Below, piece after piece: positions 24,137 to 29,242 of a stretch of 29,242 bases of DNA. Made by a program: the position numbers and the translations under genes. The notes beneath the pieces were generated by a model. That model made no database searches, was not told the DNA's origin, and saw only the letters and a program-made list of their open reading frames with translations. Origin of the DNA: an uncultured Kiritimatiellota bacterium (GTDB lineage: Bacteria > Verrucomicrobiota > Kiritimatiellia > RFP12 > UBA1067); assembly GCA_934675625.1 (NCBI GenBank), contig CAKURH010000047.1:1-29242 (forward strand). Reading direction: 5' to 3'. Each line of letters opens with the position of its first letter. The first letter of the stretch is position 1.

Positions 24137-24166
24137 ATTATAGCAAAAAGGCGGCACGCACGACAA
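24137..24166 (-). promoter_or_regulatory. Promoter of the rpsO-pnp operon
   Basis: The minus strand shows TTGTCG (24166-24161), an 18-base spacer, then TGC-TATAAT with the -10 at 24142-24137. The predicted start near 24130 gives a leader of about 122 bases that contains the folded element at 24112-24049. Confidence 0.7.
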
Positions 24167-24170
24167 GGGG

Positions 24171-24185
24171 GGCACCCGCGGTGCC
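24171..24185 (-). terminator. Hairpin directly after the glycan-cluster's last stop codon
   Basis: A 6-bp stem GGCACC/GGTGCC with a 3-base loop follows immediately on the stop at 24186. It is followed by CCCCTTG, not a T run, so intrinsic termination is uncertain. It separates the glycan cluster from the rpsO promoter. Confidence 0.35.
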
Positions 24186-24623
24186 TCAGAACCGCGCGGC
24201 GACGGCGAGACGCTGGACTTCGGCGCGGGCGGCGCGGTCAGCGAGATCGAGGTCGGCGGACGTTTCCAGGCGCTCGTAGACGGCAACGCCGCTGCGGATG
24301 CCCGCAAGGTTGTCGACGCCCTTCAGCCGCGCGGGCACGGCGATCAGGCGAAGCCCCGCCCCGGCCGCGTAGGCCATCCACGGCTGCCACGCCGTCTCGC
24401 TCGGACATTCGACGAGCAGCACGAGCCCGTCGTCGCCCGCACACGCCGCCGCGTTCCGTAGCCGCCGCCGCGCCCAGAACCGTCCCCACCTTCCCGCGCC
24501 GAGCGTCGCCGGGTCGATCTCCCGCCTCACGACCTCATGCCCGTCCGCTTGCGCCCGCGCACAGACTGCCGCCCGCGCATCCAGCGCCGTGCGACTTCCG
24601 ATCATCACGATTTTCGATTTCAT
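24186..24623 (-). CDS. Small Rossmann-like protein, possibly nucleoside 2-deoxyribosyltransferase-like
   Basis: This is a 145-residue protein I cannot assign. It opens with a beta-alpha unit (KIVMIGSR, 4-10). At 66-96 a hydrophobic strand (GLVLLVECPS) leads into ETAWQPWMAYAAGAGLRLIAV. That layout (acidic residue, helix with small residues, then a strand ending in AV) resembles nucleoside 2-deoxyribosyltransferase or TIR-like folds, but no catalytic set is certain. It is the last gene of the glycan cluster and shares ATGA with the preceding glycosyltransferase. A role in surface glycan or nucleotide-sugar metabolism is only inference. Confidence 0.55.
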   Translation of the reverse strand: MKSKIVMIGSRTALDARAAVCARAQADGHEVVRREIDPATLGAGRWGRFWARRRLRNAAACAGDDGLVLLVECPSETAWQPWMAYAAGAGLRLIAVPARLKGVDNLAGIRSGVAVYERLETSADLDLADRAARAEVQRLAVAARF

Positions 24624-25687
24624 CTGTCCATGTTCTCCTTGAAAAATGCGTCCAGTCGGCGGGCCTGACAGGCCCATGTGTGCGTTTCGGCAAAGCGGCG
24701 GATGCGCACGGCCAGTGCGTCACGTTCCGCCTCGGATGCCGCCAACCAGTGATCGATGCGCGACGGGAACTCCGCCAGCGACGCAACGTCCAGCACGTCG
24801 CGATAGGCCGGCGACAGCCCCTCCGTCCATGTGCTGACGATGGGCTTCTGATAGGCGAGGTAGGCGAGCACCTTGCTCGGAAACGTTGTGCGCGCAAAGT
24901 CCGTGCCTGTCTCGCGCGGCGCCAGAAAGACCGCCGCTTCACGACAGACCGCATCCAGCCGATCCGCCGAGAGCGCACCCGTCCGCATGACGCGCGGATC
25001 CGACCGTAACGGCTCCAGCGTCCCATAGGGATCCTTGCCCGTAATGACAAAGCGCACATCGCGGCGCACAACGGATCGGACGACCTCAACGACAAGCGGC
25101 GTTGCCGCGCCGGAATAGACGATCGTCTTGCCGCCCGGACGCGAGGGCGACGGCGGACGAAGCGCGATGCCGCCGTCCAGCAGCAGCGTCGGCACGTCGC
25201 GTGTCAGCGTCCGCCGCAGATAGTCGCTCAAGACGACAACGCCCGTCGCCGACGCAAGCGTGGCCTTCAGGTCTTCGCCATACCAGTCGAGCACAAGCGG
25301 AAACCAACGAACGCCGCGTGCAGCGAGGCCACGCACGGCGGCAAGGTTCTCCGGCAGCAGATTGTAGGTCAAGACGACATCCGGGCTGAACTCCCGAACG
25401 GCCTTGGCATAGGCGCGAACGAGCGAGGCCGTGCGCAAAAGCGGAAGGTTCCAATAGTTCAGACGCGTAAACGGCAGTGAGCCGTCGATTTCGTCGTCAC
25501 GCCTCGGATACGGGCGACCATAGGGGAACATCCGCTCGCGAACATGCGTCAGGACATGAATGTCGTGGCCAAGGGCCGTGAGCTCAGCAAGAAGCGGACG
25601 AATCCAGTTCGCGGCGGCAAGACTCGGCGCGGGCTTTGTCAGCAATGCCGATTCACAGGCCCAGGAGCCAACATAGAGAATGTTCAT
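24620..25687 (-). CDS. GT4-like glycosyltransferase
   Basis: This is a 355-residue protein with a two-Rossmann GT-B layout. The N-terminal NILYVGSWACES is followed by WIRPLLAELTALGHDIHVLT, typical of an acceptor-binding domain. The C-terminal half has KTIVYSGAATP, RFVITGKDP and TTFPSKVLAYLAYQKPIVST, matching the nucleotide-sugar domain of GT4 enzymes. The E-x7-E signature is not clear, so the family call is tentative. Neighbours (WecG-type and other glycosyltransferases) indicate surface polysaccharide assembly. The start at 25687 overlaps wecG's stop by ATGA; the longer upstream frame is a shadow. Confidence 0.78.
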   Translation of the reverse strand: MNILYVGSWACESALLTKPAPSLAAANWIRPLLAELTALGHDIHVLTHVRERMFPYGRPYPRRDDEIDGSLPFTRLNYWNLPLLRTASLVRAYAKAVREFSPDVVLTYNLLPENLAAVRGLAARGVRWFPLVLDWYGEDLKATLASATGVVVLSDYLRRTLTRDVPTLLLDGGIALRPPSPSRPGGKTIVYSGAATPLVVEVVRSVVRRDVRFVITGKDPYGTLEPLRSDPRVMRTGALSADRLDAVCREAAVFLAPRETGTDFARTTFPSKVLAYLAYQKPIVSTWTEGLSPAYRDVLDVASLAEFPSRIDHWLAASEAERDALAVRIRRFAETHTWACQARRLDAFFKENMDR

Positions 25688-26427
25688 GAACAGGCCTCCT
25701 TGAGAAGGATCCATGCGGCACGCGGCAGGCACCACAGGTTGCGCTTGAACGTCCGTTTCCCGCCAGTCATCAGTCGCCACAGCCAGCAAACCCCGACCTT
25801 ATGCACCCATTCCGGCACCTGCGGCACGCGCCCCGTGTAAAAGTCAAAGACGGCCCCCACTGGCAACAGCACGGGCACGGACAGCTCCTGCACGTGCCGC
25901 GCACACCATTTTTCCTGCTTCGGACTGCCGAGCGCCACCCAGAGAAAATCAGGTTTCGCGGATGCAATCAGCTCTTTCTGCCGCGTCCACTCCTCGGCAG
26001 TCGGCTCCCCGAACGGCGGCGTGTAGGTTCCGACAATCTGCACGCCGGGGTACTGCAGGCGCATATTCGCGGCGAGTTCAGCCGCGACTCCCGGTCCGGC
26101 CCCATAAAAGAAGTGCCGCCACCCACGAGGGATCCCGAACGCCATCGCCTTGTGGAACAAATGCGGCCCGGTGACGCGCTCTGGCAACCGCCCCCCGCCA
26201 ATTCGGGCCAGCCATTTCGTCGCCTCGCCACCCGCCAGAACCGCATCCGCCGCACCATACGCCGCGGCGAGTTCCTTGTCCCGCCACCCATGTGCAAGGC
26301 CGTTGGCATCGCAGAAACACACGAAATGTCTCTTGCCGTCCGTGCGCCACGCATCCAACGCCTCCAGCAATTCCGCGTACGTACAGGCCGCGACATCCCA
26401 GAATCGAAGCTTTACTTTCCTGATCAT
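25684..26427 (-). CDS. WecG/TagA/CpsF family glycosyltransferase (GT26)
   Basis: GT26 enzymes usually add the second sugar (such as N-acetylmannosamine or its uronic acid) to an undecaprenyl-linked precursor at the inner membrane. The 247-residue product shows the family blocks FVCFCDANGLAHG, ERVTGPHLFHKAM, FFYGAGPGVAAELAANM, FLWVALGSPKQEKW and PVGAVFDFYTGRVPQVPEWV, ending in a basic, Trp-rich amphipathic tail that typically touches the membrane. The length is typical. ATGA overlaps occur at both ends. It indicates lipid-carrier-dependent glycan synthesis; sugar identity cannot be told. Confidence 0.9.
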   Translation of the reverse strand: MIRKVKLRFWDVAACTYAELLEALDAWRTDGKRHFVCFCDANGLAHGWRDKELAAAYGAADAVLAGGEATKWLARIGGGRLPERVTGPHLFHKAMAFGIPRGWRHFFYGAGPGVAAELAANMRLQYPGVQIVGTYTPPFGEPTAEEWTRQKELIASAKPDFLWVALGSPKQEKWCARHVQELSVPVLLPVGAVFDFYTGRVPQVPEWVHKVGVCWLWRLMTGGKRTFKRNLWCLPRAAWILLKEACS

Positions 26428-27672
26428 TTTATCCTCACTTCACTGCCGTGGCAACGGCGCTTCTCCATTTGCCGATTGCGTGTTTCTTCATAAATGGCCA
26501 TCAGGCTCTCGTAATTCCGACCTTCCGTGAACTTCGCCACATACGTGCGCCGCGCCGCGCGGCGCATGGCCGCATACTCGTTCGCGGACAGGTTCAGCAT
26601 CTTGCGCAACGCCGCCGCCAAAGACTGTTCGTCCCCCGCCTGAAAGACAAAGCCGTTCATGCCGTCCCGGACAAGTTCCGGCAACGCGCCGACATCCGAA
26701 ACCACGGCGGGCGTCCCTTCGCGCAGAGCCTCCACGACCGAAAGGCCAAACGTCTCCCAGCAGACGCTCGGCAAGATGACGCATCGGGCTTCCGACACCA
26801 GCCTCTTCACGCCGACGGCATCTTGCACGCCGACGAAACGGACACCCGAAGGCGACACCGCCTCCAGTTCTGCCCGCTGAGGCCCGCCGCCGACAAGCCG
26901 CAGCTCCCGTACGCCCGCACGCCCCTTCTCTTGTGCATCCATCAAGTTCCAGGCCTTCAGCAGGGTCTCGAGGCCCTTCTCCGGCGAGAGCCGCCCCACG
27001 TAGACGAGACCGTCTCGCGGCACCACCGATTCAGGCCGAATCGCCGCCCCCCGCGTGTCCGCCACGGCGTTGGGCTTGACGACCACTTTCTCCGCCGGAA
27101 ATCCACACGCGATCACCTGTCGCCGCTGGAACTCGCTCAACACGATGAAGCGAGCGACCCAACGCGAAAGAAACCTTCGATAGAGCGCGATGGCGAACGC
27201 GAGCGCAACCGTCGCCAACAGGGACTGGCGGTAGCACCGATGTCGGAGGGCTGGCGTAACCGAGCCTCCGAAACAGGCCGTACAGACCGCGCCGTCTCGA
27301 AACGGCGTGCCGGCCGCGCACACGAGACGATAATTGTGGAGCGTCATCACGACAGGCGCGAACCGCGCCGCCGCACGGACGGCAAGTGCCGAGACAAGAG
27401 GGAACGTGTTGTGGAAATGGACGACATCCGGACGAAAGGCACGGCATTTCTTCGTCAACGCCCACGCCGCAAATGGATTGCCCGCAACCGACAGTGCGCC
27501 CACGACCTTGCCCCCCAGCCCCCCCCTTGCCGCGAATCGCGTCCGAATGCCGCGTAAACGTCTCGACCGTGTGCCCTCTCGCCCGCAGCAGGTCGCGCTC
27601 GACCTCAAAGACGACGTTCTCGCCACTTGGCGCGGACGAACCGTAATAGTTGTGGACAAGCAGGATTCTCAT
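26424..27672 (-). pseudogene. GT4 glycosyltransferase, frameshifted in a poly-G tract (possibly phase-variable)
   Basis: The N-terminus (MRILLVHNYYGSSAPSGENV) starts at 27672 in one frame. The rest, from GGLGGKVVGAL onward, is in another frame that stays open to 26424. The switch lies at a run of eight G on the gene strand (27526-27519). With seven G the reading is ...IRGKGGLGGKVVG... and one continuous 415-residue GT-B protein results. The C-terminal domain has GRLSPEKGLETLLKA and the E-x7-E motif (WETFGLSVVEAL), so it is a typical GT4 enzyme. With eight G the product ends within the wrong frame by about 27031. Phase variation, true decay and a sequencing error are all possible. ATGA overlaps at both ends show it belongs to the operon. 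Confidence 0.85.
27511..27526 (-). repeat. Poly-G tract (G8-CT-G6 on the gene strand)
   Basis: The plus strand reads CCCCCC-AG-CCCCCCCC, that is eight G then CT then six G on the coding strand. It sits about 50 codons into the GT4 gene. It is the longest mononucleotide run I noticed in the window and is where the reading frame breaks. Confidence 0.9.
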
Positions 27673-28427
27673 CGCTCCCCCTTCAGCACATGGCAGACGA
27701 AATGAATGCACGACAGGCAGGCCAAGGCGACATTCCAGTTCCGCCGTCGATAAAGCCAGAGGTCATGCAGATTCCAGCCTTTCGGGTCAAAAAGGAGCCG
27801 CCACCGCGCGCGCAACGAAAGCCCCGCAAGCGGCGGGCGCAGCGGATGGCATTCCGCCGTGCCGACGATGCCTGCGCTGACGATCGGGAACCCGGCCCGT
27901 CGAGCGCGAAGCGCATAGTCGCTGTCGGCCCAGGCATGGGCATAATCGCCGCAGATGAGGCCGATCTGCCGCGAAACGGCCTTTGGCACGAGAACACAGT
28001 TGCCGTTCACCCACCCGTTGACATTCAAGCCATAGACCGGCACGCCCGCAGAATCGACAAGCGTGCCGACGACAACGGAACGCCCGTCATCTGCCGCCAG
28101 CATCTTCGCGAGGGCTTCCGGGAAAAGCATCGTGTCGTCGTTGAGCCAAAGGACAGCATTCCAGTCCGTCCCGGCAGTGCGCCAGGCAAGAGCCATGCCG
28201 GCCGCCCAATAGAGACTGCCATCGCCCTGAATCACCCGCACCTGCGGGAATCCCGCACAAACCGCCGCGCCCGTGCCATCCGTCGAACCGTCGTCAACGA
28301 GGTAGACGCACATCGCACAAGCATCCGCCTGCGCAAACAACCTGCGCAGACACGCCAGCGTCGTTTCGCGGCGATTGTGGCACGTCATCAGAACGGCCAA
28401 GCGCGTCTTTCCGGCCATGCCGTTCAT
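27669..28427 (-). CDS. GT2 family glycosyltransferase
   Basis: This is a 252-residue GT-A enzyme. It opens LAVLMTCHNRRETTLACLRRL, with the nucleotide-binding DDGSTDGT (45-52), then SLYWAAGM (71-78) and WLNDDT (94-99). This is the pattern of the rhamnosyltransferase-like GT2 group, with DD of the second motif as the likely metal site. A later GDYAHAWADSDYALRARRAGFP block completes the acceptor domain. It should transfer a sugar to the growing glycan at the membrane. The ATG at 28427 overlaps the acyltransferase stop (ATGA); Met4 is an alternative. Confidence 0.9.
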   Translation of the reverse strand: MNGMAGKTRLAVLMTCHNRRETTLACLRRLFAQADACAMCVYLVDDGSTDGTGAAVCAGFPQVRVIQGDGSLYWAAGMALAWRTAGTDWNAVLWLNDDTMLFPEALAKMLAADDGRSVVVGTLVDSAGVPVYGLNVNGWVNGNCVLVPKAVSRQIGLICGDYAHAWADSDYALRARRAGFPIVSAGIVGTAECHPLRPPLAGLSLRARWRLLFDPKGWNLHDLWLYRRRNWNVALACLSCIHFVCHVLKGER

Positions 28428-29203
28428 CGCACACGCCCTCCGCAAAGAACCGCCAAGACACTTGGCGCAAGCCGATGCAACAGCACGCCCAGAGCCAACG
28501 GCCCAGCAATGCCAACCGCAACATTCAACGCATAGCCGACAGTCGCGTAGAGTTCCGGCGAGAAGACCCGCACCGTGACTTGATGGCCAAGGCTCGTGAA
28601 GAGAAGATGCGCCGCGTAGACGAAGAACGAAAGCCCCCACCAGCGGCGAACCGGACGCATCAACAGGACGATGTGTGCCCGATTTGAAAACAGCACGACA
28701 AAGCCAAGGCTTATCATCGTCCGCGAACAGTAGCTGGCAGCGACAGGCTGGCGCACAAGCAGAAACGACACGACACCGATTACCGCGCCGAGAAAGAGCA
28801 CGTTCGCACTGCGCACCAGCGAAGATCGGCGTACGAGCCTGCAGACGTCACCCTGCAGCCCCGCAAACAAACCGAGTCCAAAAAACAGAAGGTAGCCCCA
28901 GTTCAGCGGCTGAAACGCGATCTCGAACGTCGGGACATTCGCAAACCATGCAACGAACAGCCCGATAAGGACACAGCATCCTCCCCATCGCGATCGCAAA
29001 AGCAAAATGAAGACAGGCGAGACGACCGCATACAGCAACAAGGTTCGCACGAACCAAAACTGTCCGCAGGCGAGTGCGCCGAAGTCCCAGCCGGTCAGTT
29101 GACGAAATGCGTGGGCGGGCATGAAACCATATTTGCCACGAACGAGCTGGAAGAGGTAATAGACAAGCAACTGTAAATTTCGACTGAAATTTTCGTGCCA
29201 TGT
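28424..29203 (-). CDS. Acyltransferase-3-like membrane protein, 5'-incomplete
   Basis: The readable part is about 250-260 residues with around seven hydrophobic segments (for example FWFVRTLLLYAVVSPVFILLL, GYLLFFGLGLFAGL, VLFLGAVIGVVSFLLV). Near the end SFFVYAAHLLFTSLGH resembles the last helices of acyltransferase-3 proteins that O-acetylate surface sugars. The family's N-terminal part, which carries the catalytic His, is absent. Upstream the frame closes at a TAG (29206-29204). Within it only TTG (29170) or an internal ATG (29122) could start. So it is truncated, frameshifted or decayed, and the rest may lie outside the window. Confidence 0.65.
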   Translation of the reverse strand, partial: TWHENFSRNLQLLVYYLFQLVRGKYGFMPAHAFRQLTGWDFGALACGQFWFVRTLLLYAVVSPVFILLLRSRWGGCCVLIGLFVAWFANVPTFEIAFQPLNWGYLLFFGLGLFAGLQGDVCRLVRRSSLVRSANVLFLGAVIGVVSFLLVRQPVAASYCSRTMISLGFVVLFSNRAHIVLLMRPVRRWWGLSFFVYAAHLLFTSLGHQVTVRVFSPELYATVGYALNVAVGIAGPLALGVLLHRLAPSVLAVLCGGRVR

Positions 29204-29242
29204 CTAAAGGTGAAGATTTTCGTTCCATTGCGCGTCAGCGCA

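Noticed and set aside
27031..27711. Reading the overlapping frame at the GT4 5' end as a separate 226-residue gene
   Set aside because: Only its first roughly 50 residues from Met at 27672 resemble a protein family; past the poly-G tract it is an out-of-frame reading.

Overview
This is a GC-rich bacterial window in which every gene I can support lies on the minus strand. It is densely packed, with many 4-base stop/start overlaps. Gene content is mostly housekeeping, with no plasmid, phage or transposase genes. A lipid-anchored LysM protein, a lipoprotein sugar-isomerase-like protein and a WecG-type surface-glycan cluster point to a Gram-negative cell. The two-domain (GH13 plus GDE_C) glycogen debranching enzyme, the lipoprotein TIM barrel and the style of short repeats suggest a PVC-group bacterium, perhaps Kiritimatiellota/Lentisphaerota. 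That placement is inference; no rRNA is present.

Layout in the direction of transcription (high to low coordinates). (1) 29242-24186: a surface-polysaccharide cluster. It contains a 5'-incomplete acyltransferase-3-like membrane protein, a GT2 glycosyltransferase, a GT4 glycosyltransferase broken by one extra G in a poly-G run, a WecG/TagA/CpsF (GT26) transferase, a second GT4-like transferase and a small Rossmann-like protein of unknown role. All are chained by ATGA overlaps. (2) 24185-20826: a translation/RNA operon rpsO-pnp-rpoZ-smpB. It starts from a clear promoter and a roughly 120-base leader that can fold into a 64-base four-way junction. (3) 20784-10367: glgA, rsfS, trmB, a membrane TPR-like protein, ilvB-ilvN, an MtaB-like tRNA methylthiotransferase and a 1336-residue debranching enzyme, so glycogen synthesis and breakdown bracket the segment. 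(4) 10363-7765: nusB, ribD and a beta-propeller lactonase. (5) 7741-3076: an AP-endonuclease-2-fold lipoprotein, a long-chain acyl-CoA ligase, a 2-hydroxyacid dehydrogenase, tsaE and a NarL-type response regulator. (6) 3083-97: scpA, scpB, a LysM lipoprotein and a small tail-anchored protein, ending at a hairpin terminator in front of tRNA-Val(GAC).

The most unusual signals are sequence-level. A GGGGTCTGTCCCC palindrome is repeated four times inside the catalytic loop of the dehydrogenase and once at the 3' end of the mtaB-like gene. A poly-G tract puts a glycosyltransferase out of frame, as in phase-variable surface genes. A cloverleaf-like RNA sits ahead of rpsO. Six promoters share an extended -10 (TGnTATAAT or a close variant), and three of them lie so close to the ATG that leaderless mRNAs are predicted. 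Period-8 and period-21 microsatellites lie inside the debranching enzyme gene. No single wholly new multi-gene system is evident.
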